From Tridacna crocea (taxonomy: Eukaryota; Mollusca; Bivalvia; Cardiida; Cardiidae), in the NCBI GenBank assembly GCA_943736015.1, contig OX031063.1, forward strand, positions 42,672,672 through 42,736,671: a DNA stretch of 64,000 nucleotides, read 5' to 3'. A program made the translations under genes and the position numbers. Under the pieces are notes generated by a model. It did not search any database, was not told the origin of the DNA, and saw only the letters and a list, made by a program, of their open reading frames with translations. Positions 11,512-22,051 of this stretch are shown here, piece after piece (position 1 is the stretch's first letter; every line of letters starts with the position of its first letter).

Positions 11512-11872
11512 CTAGATGGCACTCTACAAACTGACATCTAATTTGGGCATTCTGGGTACAGAACTGGGCTACTTTTCAAAGCGACAACTGTTACTTTGAA
11601 TTTAAAACTAAAATAAACCTATACTCAATAACATGCTACCTGTTGCGATTCATTCAGCTATGATCAGCAGTTTCGAGAAATCTGGAGCTAAAACAGGCTT
11701 GATTTCTCCTCAAACACATTGATAAAAGCCATTTTCTCCATTTCTACTCTATAGCTCGCATTATTACAACCCCCCCCCCCTCAATATTGGGAGGGGGAGA
11801 GAGTGATGAGTCATAGCAGACAGGTCGTCAAATCTTTGAAGAATATGACATGCGCTGCGCAGACAACGCACC
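11512..11872 (+). repeat. Family G dispersed repeat, about 360 bp
   Basis: ATCTCCCGCTAGATGGCACTC to GAATATGACATGCGC..CAGACAACG. It aligns over its whole length with 45159-45507 in the same orientation, sharing AGAAATCTGGAGCTAAAA and TTTGAAGAATATGACATGCG. This copy has a C-rich and G-rich insertion around 11768-11810. No clear terminal repeats; class unknown. Confidence 0.75.
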
Positions 11873-12623
11873 CTTAGGAAGACAGGTGCCCTTTCAAAGA
11901 TAACAATTAAGTTGTTGTCTACAAAATATTCTCAAATTTTACAAGTGTAAAGTTTTGTTGTCTGGTAAAGAGTTACACAAGGACATCAATTCTTCCACTA
12001 ATTCATCTTGGTAACCTTAATAGACTGCCAAATAACTGAAATAAGATATTGATAGATATTATTTCAACTCTATACCAGATGACCGAATTTTACTCATACC
12101 GATATCAAAAGCATAATGAAATGACAATCAAATCTATCTCAAGTGACGAGATTTGTCAGTGGTGGAAAAACTTGCATGATGAAAATGCTGATGGTAACCA
12201 GGGTCAATCTTTACCAACTATTCTTATGAACAGTCTTCGCTTTTCTATAAGGGAAAATCGCTGGGTCCATGTTCACCAATTCTTCTTAGGAACCATCTTT
12301 GTCTTGTTCTCCAGAATTTTCTAACAAGGGAATTAACACAACTTCTGACTATGAGAAGTAGTGTTACTTTCAAATTTAGAACCCAGCATTTTTCTTCAAA
12401 AATCTTCTTTGTTGTCGGCTCTTTACATGGGGGTATAAATGTGTTTTTAGTAACATATGCCCCAAGTTTTCTGTCCTTTACTTTTTGTTTTTTATGACCA
12501 TTTCATATCCCTTTAATATCCAGCTAGAATAACCTCACTCCACCCACCTGGCTAAATTTACTACATATAGAAATTTTTAATCCCAAGTTTGTACAAGATG
12601 GCATCAATAAAAAGAAAAGAATG
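11873..12623. other. Family A and family I remnants
   Basis: A right-end relic lies at about 11895-11976 (TTGTTGTCTGGTAAAGAGTTA). A worn A copy lies at about 12050-12250, which accounts for the 91-residue frame there. A family I copy lies at about 12270-12415 (TCTTAGGAACCATCTTTGTC and GTAGTGTTACTTTCAAA). Confidence 0.5.
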
Positions 12624-12851
12624 TTAACCCATTACCACACAATCCTTACTTTTGACGCCCCTGAGAAAGAAGCCTTTAGAAAACATTGTAGGAAAAGGAG
12701 AAATGCTGGTAACCAGCATTTTCTCCTTTTCCCACAATGTTTTCTACCCTGCTGGAAACAAATTTCAATTTTTGAGTTACGTTTATATTGTCCTCTGCAA
12801 ACGCTTTCAATTTGGACAAGTCTAAAACTTTGTCGTCGGGTAAAGAGTTAA
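12624..12851 (+). mobile_element. Family A TTAA MITE, well preserved
   Basis: TTAACCCATTACCACACAAT to GGGTAAAGAGTTAA, TTAA on both sides, hairpin GCTGGTAACCAGC. Confidence 0.9.
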
Positions 12852-13423
12852 GAAATATGAAATTTTCACCAGCTCCACAAATATAGCAGACTTGTCCCAT
12901 ATAAAAGGCTTTGCAGAGATGAAACAGAAATCTAGATCAAATGACAGTATTTGTCAGTGAGGGAAAGAAAATATTGTAGTTCAAGGAGAACTGTCTGTTA
13001 CATGCTGACCAGGAAAATGTATGACCATATGCAAGGTTTTCTCTGATTCACATATTTCTTTGAATTTCTACCTCCAAATATATTTGATGTCCCTGCCCTG
13101 CCCCATTTAATTGTTTGTCTTCAATTCATTTACAGGGGTCAAATTACCCCATGTGAGAGAGTCCAGGGAAAATGCTGCTGTATGCCTGTATAAATAATTT
13201 ATTTGACCATTGAAAAATCTATATACATGTATTATTCACTATGAAACCACTCATTTAAGGAAATAAAAATAAAGATAAAAGTTTCTGCATGACAGATGAA
13301 GATCAGTGGAATGAAACAAAAATGCAATAAAACAGTAAGATCAAATAAATATTTTACCTACTTCCATACATTAAACCTATGGCACACTCTTCTGAATGAA
13401 CAAAAAAATGTTCATTCAAACTT
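12852..13423. other. No gene recognised
   Basis: AT-rich sequence; 12880-13030 has weak family A words (TCAGTGAGGGAAAGAAAATATTG). No supportable ORF. Confidence 0.4.
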
Positions 13424-13642
13424 TTAACTCTTTACCACACGAGAACATTTTAGACCGGTCCAAATTGAAAGCGACAAAATAAAGGTGACTGAAAAATTGA
13501 AATTTGTTCTGGGAAGGGTAGAAAACACTGTGGGAAAAGGAGAAAATGCTGGTTACCAGCATTTTCTCCTTTTCCCACAGTGTTTTCAAAAGGCTTCTTT
13601 CTCAGGGGCGTCAAAAGTAGGGATTGTGTGGTAGTGTGTTAA
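13424..13642 (-). mobile_element. Family A TTAA MITE
   Basis: TTAACTCTTTACCACACGAG to GGTAGTGTGTTAA. Hairpin arms both read CACTGTGGG/CCCACAGTG where most copies have CATTGTGGG, a paired change. Its right TTAA (13639-13642) is also the left TTAA of the family E element. Confidence 0.9.
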
Positions 13643-14186
13643 AGGTGGCCCTTGAGATATTGGGACAAAAATTTTACAAAAATACAAAAAAATCATCCTT
13701 ATACTCCCAAAGCCTTATGATTTTCATTCATTAAACCCAAGTAGTCTAAAACCATCCGATAGCTAGATAAATTACAGATTTACTACAGCCCAGGTCGACA
13801 CTGAAGGGAAACACGGTCTATTTTTACATGAGCAACTCGCTTATTTACATACCAGAAATATACAGACGAAGCTTCAAACATAGCGTCCGAAGTTCTAGAC
13901 ATTATGGAAAATAACTGCATGTTTGCTATGCTATGGAATTTAATAGTCATTAGTCACGTGCGAGTCACTTAACATTCCCACAATGCTTTTTTGATTTTGG
14001 CGGGAAATCTATAAATAGCATAAGGGGCTATGTAGCCTTTTAAAGGAATACCACCGAAAAAATTTTTTTTTGTAATTTTATGATTCTTAATTACTGATGA
14101 TTTGTAATGTTTTATCATATAAATTTCACTGACATATATATTTTTTAATTTGGTGTGATGTGAAAATTCTAACTACCCACCTTTAA
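13639..14186 (-). mobile_element. Family E TTAA-flanked non-autonomous element
   Basis: TTAA, then AGGTGGCCC at the left and GGGTAGTT in complement at the right, closing CCACCT-TTAA. Its inverted relative at 39316-39856 has the same ends and order. On the minus strand both copies hold an ATG (13902 here) opening a frame with SDAMFEASSVY in common, downstream of a TATA-like TATAAATA. TTAA duplication suggests piggyBac or Kolobok relatives. The ORF may be the preserved 5' end of a transposase or of a captured gene; that is inference. Confidence 0.7.
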
Positions 14187-14463
14187 AGGCCCGGTAAAGG
14201 CCAAAATATCAAAGCAGGTATTATAATTCATCTCAATCTATATCATGCCCTTTAAAATTATGATAAAAAATTTGCAGAGATAGCAGCCTGTTACTGTGTG
14301 GTCAGGCAATGTGTTGGTTGCTGGCGTAACTAGAGCTATCACTAAACGTGATTTTACGTAATTGGAAGTTATAACCTGGACAAAAATCAAGAGATAAAAT
14401 TTGAAAAGGGCAATAACCCCAAAAATGGAATAAAGTTCTGGTTCTTGTGCACTGCACCTCCCC
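14187..14463. other. No gene recognised
   Basis: Short spacer between the family E and A insertions, with nothing recognisable. Confidence 0.4.
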
Positions 14464-14693
14464 TTAACCCATTACCACACAATCCCTACTTTTGACGCCT
14501 CTGAAAAAGAAGCCTTTAGAAAACATTGTGGGAAAAGGAGAAAATGCTGGTGACCAGCATTTTCTCCTTTTTCCCACAATGTTTTCTACCCTTCACAAAA
14601 CAAATTTCAAACTTTTAGTCACTTTTATTTTGTCGTCTGCAAATGCTTTCAATTTGGACCAGTCTAAAATATTGCTGTTTGGTAATGGGTTAA
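14464..14693 (+). mobile_element. Family A TTAA MITE, well preserved
   Basis: TTAACCCATTACCACACAAT to GGTAATGGGTTAA; hairpin centre GCTGGTGACCAGC, otherwise close to the consensus of this window. Confidence 0.9.
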
Positions 14694-16977
14694 TGTGATC
14701 TAGCTGTGTGTGAAGCTTGAGGAAACTAGCTTTAATACATTGGGGACAAAAATCCAAAGTTAAAATTTACAAAGGGCAATAACTAAAAAAATAGTCAGTA
14801 TTGAGTAATGGTTCTTACTAACCTATAGTTTCTGAAATCAATTTCAGAGTTTTTTTCCTTTTATAGTTTAGGCCAATATTCGGTGACTTCCCAAGAGCAA
14901 AAAGCATCATTTTTTCCAAATTATGGCAAAGGAATTTCCCAATGTTGATGAAAGAATTTCTCATAATATAATGCTGAAATTCCAAATAAGTTAAAATTCC
15001 AATTTCTCAAAAGCTATTTCAAATGATCAGACACAAAACTTTCATTGTTTAGCAGTGATTGAGATTGAAAGCAGACTTTTTACTGATTTGGAGCAAAATG
15101 ACTTGGATGAATGTGCCTGCATGCAGTATAGCCGAAATGTTGCGTTTTCTTGGGTAAAATTGCACATCTAAAATTATGGATATGATCTTGAGGCTGATTA
15201 TGTCTTACAGTGGAATATATTCCACTTGCAGGCAGATATACTATATTATTAGTATTGTAAAATTAGAACAAAAGTTTTCAAGTTTTGTTCTACCTTTGAT
15301 TGCAGCAAAAGAAAATATTGCATGACAAGCAAAGTTTTTTTTTCAAAAACTGTCTGCTTGAAGAAGAAAATATTAATGTGTGATAGGTAAAATGTCAAAC
15401 AACAAATTACTTTACCTTTGGAGTGCCAATAAGTCAAAAAGACTTACTTTCATCTGTTTCTTCATAAAAAAAGATAAACTTGTCTAGTCAGAATCTGATT
15501 TTGAAGAAAATACTCAACAAAGGTCCATAGGTTAAAAATTATACATACCATTATATTTTCCAAAAGTACTCATACTAAGTAATCCAGAATGAATGTTTAC
15601 TTATTTGGCAATCAAAATGTCCATGAGAAGACTTTAACATCTGACCTTAATTTACAGGTAACAGTGTCATGTCTCCAGGCTTTTTATTAAAACATTGACC
15701 CGTCATATTTATTTACACAAAGGCGTTATTCTTGACATAAAAGTGATAAGTGTATTCTGGCTAATTATATATAAAATGACAGTTAAGTATTTTGAGCTCT
15801 CAAGGTGTCCTAGTTGCTATGGTAACATAAAAGCAAATAATCATTCTGAAGGACAGTTCATTAGTCTTTACTACCTATATCAATTAAGGCTTTAGTGCAC
15901 AAAGCTGTGTGTGTTAACACATTTTCTAAATTGATGTATATGACATTGTGTGCACTCCATGTGAGATCAGGAAACAAATTCAAAAACATTTGCATGTAAT
16001 AATTATAACATTTGTACAAAATACAGCACAAACATAGTTTTCCATTTTCCATTTACTTTGTCAGTGAAGAAAAAGGAGCAATTTCTCTGTTGGTTACTGG
16101 CTTACAGTCTAAGCGCTTCAAATAGAATTACCTGTTAAATTCAAAATGAAACCTGGAATACAATGGACTTTCTCTATAAAGAGATAAGTGAGGAATAGAC
16201 GGTACAGGAACACCATCTTTTAACAGGATTTCACAAGATGTTTCTTGTATGTAGATGTTATAACGCTGTTAAGCAAGCTATGAGTCTGAACAGTAGCAAT
16301 TTGTAAATGGGCTATTTTCTTCAAGGTTAAGTCAGAATGCATTTATATCATTAGGAGCAATTTCGTTCATAATCTGATGATTTAACTAAGTTGAATAAAT
16401 CCTCCAATACCGTGGTTATGGCGTTTGTAAGTGACCATAATTTGTAGTTTTTCCACAGATGCACAAGTGCCAGATACTAGGGGTATGTCACATGTACACT
16501 ATAAAGTTGTATGTAAATGACTTGTAAAATAATTTTAGAACTTTTGCACAGACTACAAAAGAGACTTAAAAGCATTGTCTATCCTTGTGCAAATAGGGTT
16601 CCTGATCAATCTGCAAATGCTTTTAATTTTTACCAGTCTAAATTTTGCTGTGTGGTACTAAGAATTAATGACATCATTAGCTATTGTTTCAAGTAAAAAA
16701 TAATTCTGGTATTTTTTTTTCTTTTAGTACTCTTTTTTCCAGTCTTTATCTAAATCTAACAGTAGTACAGAAGAACAGAATTTGATGTTTCTCTATGGCC
16801 AAAGGTCAATTTATGTAACCATTTCAAGTAGCTGTTACACAGTTGAAACCCTGAGGGATTTTATCAAATTTTGTCGCTCATTGCTGTCTGAATTGGTTGT
16901 TAGAAGACTTTTTTTTTTCCTTAAATTTTACACATTCTTATACAAACAATACAATCTTCTGATGCCCAAATAACCAC
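14694..16977. other. Long stretch without a recognised gene
   Basis: AT-rich, no ORF above about 66 codons, no convincing splice-flanked coding. A family A right-end relic lies at about 16606-16670 (TCTGCAAATGCTTTTAATTT). Possibly intron or intergenic. Confidence 0.4.
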
Positions 16978-17207
16978 TTAACCCTTTACCACATATGCCA
17001 ACTTTAGGCTCTTGCAATTCAGCAGCAAATAAAGATATGATGGCAAAAATATGGCCAAATGGGGATACAATTAATTGCTTGAGTAGAAAACATTGTGGGA
17101 AAAGGAGAAATTGCTCGTTACGAGCAATTTCTCCTTTTCCCACAATGTTTTCAAAAGCAGTCTGTTGTTGATGTGTTAAAACGAGTATCTATGGAGTAAA
17201 GGGTTAA
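16978..17207. mobile_element. A/B hybrid TTAA MITE
   Basis: TTAACCCTTTACCACATATG at the left and the family B right end (GAGTATCTATGGAGTAAAGG then GTTAA). The hairpin is mixed: outer arms CATTGTGGGAAAAGGAG as in A, inner arms AAATTGCTCG-TTACGAGCAATTT as in B, perfectly paired for about 30 bp. The middle left segment matches neither family. Confidence 0.8.
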
Positions 17208-17849
17208 AGCTAAGCTGTTTTCCCAGAAACATCAAGTTACTGTCACAGCCCTCTTGGCTGTGAATTATTATCATGCAAAAAAAATTTGACATCGTCCAAT
17301 ATATTTACGTCATTTAGGAAGATATTTACTTCAAACTTGGACCGAGTCTTAACTATCAAAAAGGAAAACCATACCACAAGGGAATGTAATTCTCACATTA
17401 TTCTTTTCCGAGCTAGGCCCCCTTTTTAGACTAGGAATTCTCATGAATCAGTCCTTCAAAACTGATTCATGAAAGAATCAATATTATAGGCACTGTGCAT
17501 ACCAGATGGCCCCATTGGCATTCTTGTGGTGTATTGTAAAGAATAAAGAAACCAACAACTCAATGTCAACAATATGACTTGAAAGAGTGTAGAATGCAAG
17601 CAGTTGATTGTGGTACCCAACAAGTTGTGGTACCCAACAAAATCCAACTCTGAAATAAAAGGTTTGATTGAATGGTGTTTATGTATTGTCACGACTGGTT
17701 GCCCTTTTGGGCAACACCTCCTGAAGGCTGTAAGTATTGTTACAGTAGATAGGGCAGATACAGGACATAGCCCATCATAAGTTAAACCTGGTTCGCATGA
17801 GATATGTGGTCAAGTCATAAACAAAAGGTAAAAGCAGATTCAGGTCTTA
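17208..17849. other. No gene recognised
   Basis: Contains a local direct repeat (TTGTGGTACCCAACAA twice at about 17608-17640). A 78-residue minus-strand frame at 17456-17692 shows no family features and is not called. Confidence 0.4.
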
Positions 17850-19303
17850 CAGGGTGTTTCATAATATCTGCCACCATTACAAAGTTTTATATCTTTTTAG
17901 TTCATGAGGATAAAACAATGATATGTATATCATCTGAAAGCTTATATATTAGAATTTTTTTGACCAATTAAGTATGGGAAAATGTCAATGTCATAACGTC
18001 ATTCATGACGTCATTTCCTGTGGTGAGTTTTCCAAGATGGCCCAAACTAAGAATCACTGCAAAGAAATTGTTAAAATATATTATGAAACTAAATCACCTA
18101 TTACAGTGATTAGAACTATGCAGAAAAGGTATCCAGAAGTAGGTAAACTTGATAAAAAACAGATACATAAAATTGTAAAGCGATTTGAAGTTATGGGCTC
18201 AATTGAAGATGGGAGACACAGTAATCTGGGTCGCCCTAAGTCCGTGCGGAATGAGGCAACAATTGAACAGGTTAAAGCGGTGATCACAGAAACAACAAGA
18301 AAATCTGTTAGAATGGTATTTGGAGATATTACTAACATTGCCAGCCATTCAAGTGTTTACAGAATGCTATAATATAATTTAAAACTGACTCCATAATTAT
18401 AAAATTTCTATTATGCAACACCTCAAACCAACAGATATCGAAAGCAGATTGTCATTTGCAAGATGGGTTAAGGAAAATGATGATATCGTTGGACAGATAT
18501 GGTTCTCGGATGAAGCCCACTTTTATCTAAATGCACAAGTAAACAAGAAGAATTCCATAATTTGGGGAATTGAAAAGCCAGAATTTCATATTGAAAAACC
18601 TCTCCACTCTGAAAAGGTTACAGTATTGACGGCATTAAGTGCAGAGGCCGAGGGCATAATTGGCCCGTTCTTTTTTGAGGATGAGGATGGAACTGTGAAG
18701 ACTGTAAATCAAGACCGCTATTTAAATATTCTTAAAAACAAATTTCTACCAGATTTGAGACGTCAGGGAATTGATATAAACACTACATGGTTTAATCAGG
18801 ATGGTGCAACTCCTCATAAAGCTAGAAATGTGACTGACTGGATACAAAAGACTTTTGGTGATAACTTCATTTCATTGAAAACAGATATTGAGTGGCCACC
18901 ACACTCCTCGGATTTAAGCCCACTTGATTTTTTCTTGTGGGGATACCTGAAAGACGGGGTCTATAAACACTGCCCACAGCCCACAGCTTAACTCAAAACT
19001 GCAATCAAGAGAGAAATGAAGATCATAAGCAGTGAGACATGTGCAAACGTAATCCGAAATTTTCGGCACAGAGTCGACGTCGTTATTGGCCAGAATGGAT
19101 GTCATTTAGAACACATTTTATAAAATTGACATTTTAAAGAATTTTGAAACTGCGTGTATTTACAAGGGCAATACCTACATGTTATATATCAAATAAAACT
19201 TTATTCTATGTACAATAACATAGTTAAATTTAAAAACATAATTTCTTTTTTATGTTAAAGTTTTTGATGTTTAAAATGGTGGCAGATATTATGAAACACC
19301 CTG
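17850..19303 (+). mobile_element. Tc1/mariner-superfamily element, 1,454 bp
   Basis: Perfect 29-bp terminal inverted repeats at 17850-17878 and 19275-19303 (CAGGGTGTTTCATAATATCT at the outer end), flanked by TA at 17848-17849 and 19304-19305. The interior encodes a disabled transposase on the same strand. Identical terminal repeats and a clean TA duplication indicate fairly recent insertion, and the ends could still be mobilised in trans; that last point is inference. Confidence 0.95.
18037..19123 (+). pseudogene. Mariner-like transposase, DD41D spacing, disabled
   Basis: The frame opens at MAQTKNH (an upstream in-frame ATG at 17974 is less likely). A helix-turn-helix region is followed by NLGRPKSVR, the GRPR-like linker between the two HTH units. 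The catalytic core shows WFSDEAHF (first Asp), WFNQDGATPHKAR (second Asp) and SSDLSPLDFFLWG (third Asp); I count 41 residues between the second and third Asp, the DD41D pattern. Lesions: TAA at 18370-18372, a 4-bp insertion (TAAT) near 18394-18397 that shifts the frame, and TAA at 18989-18991; the frame then continues to a final TAA at 19121-19123. The three catalytic acids are retained. Function in cis is not expected. Confidence 0.93.
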
Positions 19304-19614
19304 TATCTAAGACTACTTACATAACACCCTTTATTAGTTGAACTATTTGAATCAATAACATAAAACTATATGCATGAAAGGAGGTAATTGCATAGATCAT
19401 AGAAAATCAACCCTTAGAGAGCCATTTTAACCCATTACCACACAATCCCTACTTTTGACGCTCCTGAGAAAGAAGCCTTTAGAAAACCTTGTGGGAAAAG
19501 GTAAAAATGCTGGTAACCAGCATTTTCTCCGTTCACCACAATGTTTTCTACCCTTCACAAATTTTCAGACACTTTTATTTTGTCGTCTGCAAATGCTTTC
19601 AATTTAGACCAGTC

Positions 19615-20271
19615 TTCACCCTTTACCACATAAGGCATATCTATGTTATCTTTAATTGGCCCTAAATAACAGCAAGGATGAAGCCGTTTTATATGGGTAT
19701 ATGACATCTTTTGATAGCATAGAAAATATTGTGACAAAAGGTGAAATTGCTCGGGACGAGCAATTTCACCTTTTGCCACAATATTTTCGAAAGGCTCCTA
19801 CAAGCAATGAGTAGAAATGAGTATCTATGGAGTAAAGGTCCCCGTGGGATCCCGGTTTTTTTTTACTTTATAGAATAGGACCTCGGCCTTTCTCTATGGC
19901 ATGTCGTAGAAGGCGACTAAAATTAGAGACAAACGGCTGCTTTCCTCATAATTCGTAGGATTGCAGCAGGCTGGGTAGTTCTTATTCCAAATCCTATATT
20001 TTTTTTTTTCTTGATGTAAATAGGGTTTGGAATGGGAATTAGTTGGCCTATGGGACCCCGTGTGGTTTAATCGGGGGTATAAGAATAAACCACTGCAGTC
20101 CCGCGATCGTCACATCTGCCATTCCTCATTTATCATGTTTGTCTTATGTTGTTGCACATGTATGTTATTTTCACCTCGCATTATTGTTTACTAAGTAAGT
20201 GCGCCCAATATGACCTAAGTTGTTGACGGGCCATAAAACACTATTCATTCATTCATGGAGTAAAGGGTTAA
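19615..20271 (+). mobile_element. Family B TTAA MITE nested in family A, itself interrupted
   Basis: Left flank TTCA (an altered TTAA) then CCCTTTACCACATAAGGC. Hairpin AAAAGGTGAAATTGCTCG-GGACGAGCAATTTCACCTTTT. Right end ATGGAGTAAAGGGTTAA at 20255-20271. Inserted at a TTAA-like site of the host A copy. Confidence 0.85.
19839..20254 (+). mobile_element. Retroposon (SINE-like) with ATTC tail and 12-bp target duplication
   Basis: 416 bp between two copies of ATGGAGTAAAGG (19827-19838 and 20255-20266). It contains CCTCGGCCTTTCTCTATGGC and TCGTAGAAGGCGACTAAAAT, and ends GGGCCATAAAACACTATTCATTCATTC. A perfect 12-bp duplication and short 3' tandem tail are the marks of LINE-driven retroposition. The 5' region has no clear tRNA box. 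It is the innermost and youngest layer of the nest. Confidence 0.85.
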
Positions 20272-20296
20272 ATATTGTCGTTTGGTAATGGGTTAA

Positions 20297-20460
20297 TAAA
20301 TAAGATGAATACAGCAGACACTGTATATTTAAGATCAGACTGCATACACTGGGAAGTCTAATAAAAACCTATACTTCTCCAAAAAATTACAAAGTTTGTG
20401 AGTCCAGCTCTCTCCAGGCTAATGCATTCTTTACTCTGAATTGAAATAAATGCTACATAC
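20297..20460. other. Family H relic and start of an intron
   Basis: Positions about 20315-20380 carry the AAGATCAGACTGCATACACT part of family H. The bases from 20460 downward on the minus strand are intronic to the coding exon beside them. Confidence 0.5.
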
Positions 20461-20572
20461 CTTTCACTTTCTTTTTTCTCAATAATCGAAACCGGTCTTC
20501 AAATGGCACTGCCAACCCCAAAACACGTTCACTGACACTTCGAGACCATGTATGTCTACTTGACTTTGCCAT
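20461..20572 (-). CDS. Probable first coding exon of an unrecognised gene
   Basis: On the minus strand an ATG at 20572-20570 opens 37 codons (MAKSSRHTWSRSV, then a basic LLRKKKVK end) and one extra base, running straight into the donor AAAG|GTATGT at 20461/20460, giving a phase-1 intron. The predicted start is short, Ser/Arg-rich then basic, without a signal peptide. A TTATAAAAAAT sequence lies just upstream. GC content is higher than the surroundings, and no repeat family covers it. I do not recognise the protein, and no downstream exon could be traced to the left. It could be chance, but codon-like composition plus a clean donor argue for a real exon. Confidence 0.5.
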
Positions 20573-21771
20573 GATTTTTTATAAACACATTTGTAACGAA
20601 ACAATTATGGAGCACATGTAAACTGATCATGTCACTTTCTTAGTGTCTGTGTTACATATTGGGGATCTAATTCCACATTTACACTCATTCCATATAGATT
20701 TCAAGTGAAACATTTACCGGGTATATGTCTTTCAGTACCAACAGTTACTGTCCAACACACTTTTGCCATTTCAAAAGTATCACAGCCAGTCATACCTATG
20801 AGATCCAGTGAGTGAAAAAGACATGGAGAAACATTTTCTGTGGACAGAAAATGCAGTCTAACATGATACTTGAATTCGGCTCTATAAACACAGTGCAATG
20901 AAAGCATGGAAAAATCTACCTTATTCTATATAGAGTGATGTCATTCTATACAGTGACATCATTCCGTATAAAGTAAGTTTAGTTATTCAATGAAATATAA
21001 TCTGCATCTACATTATTACACTAAGTATGAACTTGTTTTCCTTTTATTAAGAGTTGGTCCTGTTAGAATCTAAATGCACATGTAATCTTCTTTCTATCGT
21101 TCAATAAACCACAGTTGTGAGTTATGAGGCACAATAAATAATCCGTGAGGGCAATAGCCATGATAGAAAGAAGATTATTTATTAACTATACCATGGTAAT
21201 TCAGATCCAAAGCAACAAATAATCTCACAAAATATCAGACAGTATAGATCCAAGATCAGAGTGACAATGGTGCCTGTCAAGAAAATATTACAGCAACTGG
21301 GACAATTTGACATTGGGACCAAATACTCTCACTTTTTGTCTTTCAAAAACTCACAGCCATTTAACTGCTTTTGGGCAAGAGAAAAAAATGCTCACAATAA
21401 GTTTCCAAAAGTGGTCATTTTTTAAACCTTAACTTGTTTTTTTCAAAATTCCTCACCATAAATTTAGTTGCAAGTCAAAAAGATTATCAGTCTGGTGGAG
21501 TGGAATGATGATCAGACTGAAATTCAGTCTTAACTAACAGTTTGAAACTTGCCTTACTGCCACCAAACAAGTACAGATTATCTCTTGATCCTTGTAGCTC
21601 TGACCTCTGGCCTAAAAGCTTATTCAAATAGTGTAGATTGGAATAAGATTACAAAGAATTTTGTAGTCTGATCTTTGAATTACACTGTAAACTTCTTTTC
21701 CTGATATTCTAACAAAAACATACTTGAAATTGGAATACATGCCTCCTGTTGCCAATTTCTAGGAGCTACAT
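20573..21771. other. No gene seen; short palindromic element at about 21077-21178
   Basis: TAATCTTCTTTCTATC at 21077 and GATAGAAAGAAGATTA at about 21163-21178 form a 16-bp inverted pair around about 70 bp. A duplicated GTGATGTCATTCTATA / AGTGACATCATTCCGTATA pair lies near 20935-20975. The rest, which would be upstream of the 20461-20572 exon, has nothing recognisable. Confidence 0.45.
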
Positions 21772-22042
21772 AGTTGAATTGGTTGAATTGGGGTTTAATG
21801 CCACTTTAGCAGCTATGGTCATATCATGGCGGTTGGTGACGCACATGTGTTTCCTGGCTTTCTCACACCGGTACTAACACAACTTCTTTTCCAAAGCCAC
21901 CAACTACTTTTCTTACATGCTTCAGCAGAGGTGAGAGGCGAAAATATGTCGGAAAGAAACTTCGCCTCAACCAGGTATTGAACTCACAACCACCAGGTCA
22001 TGAGTCCGAAACGCTCACCACTGAGCCTCCCAGGCGGGCTAT
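21772..22042 (-). mobile_element. tRNA-derived SINE with 9-bp target duplication
   Basis: GAGCTACAT occurs at 21763-21771 and 22043-22051. On the minus strand the head reads GGCTCAGTGGTGAGCG (A-box like) and GTTGTGAGTTCAATACC (B-box like) with a CAT-type anticodon loop (ACTCATGA). The 3' end is AATTCAACCAATTCAAC. About 271 bp. Confidence 0.8.
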
Positions 22043-22051
22043 GAGCTACAT

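Larger units (their letters stand above)
19427..20296 (+). mobile_element. Family A MITE, outer layer of a triple nest
   Basis: Left part 19427 to about 19617 (TTAACCCATTACCACACAAT, hairpin, GCAAATGCTTTCAATTTAGACC). Right end at 20268-20296 (AATATTGTCGTTTGGTAATG then GGTTAA). A family B element occupies the gap. Confidence 0.85.

Noticed and set aside
12049..12324. 91-codon plus-strand frame
   Set aside because: Covers a decayed family A copy (GAAAATGCTGATGGTAACCAG) and a family I fragment.
14492..14698. Recurring protein-like frame KPLENIVGKGENAGNQHFL found at many places on both strands
   Set aside because: It is the translation of the family A hairpin. It appears in all orientations wherever a MITE lies and changes frame with indels, so it is not a protein family.
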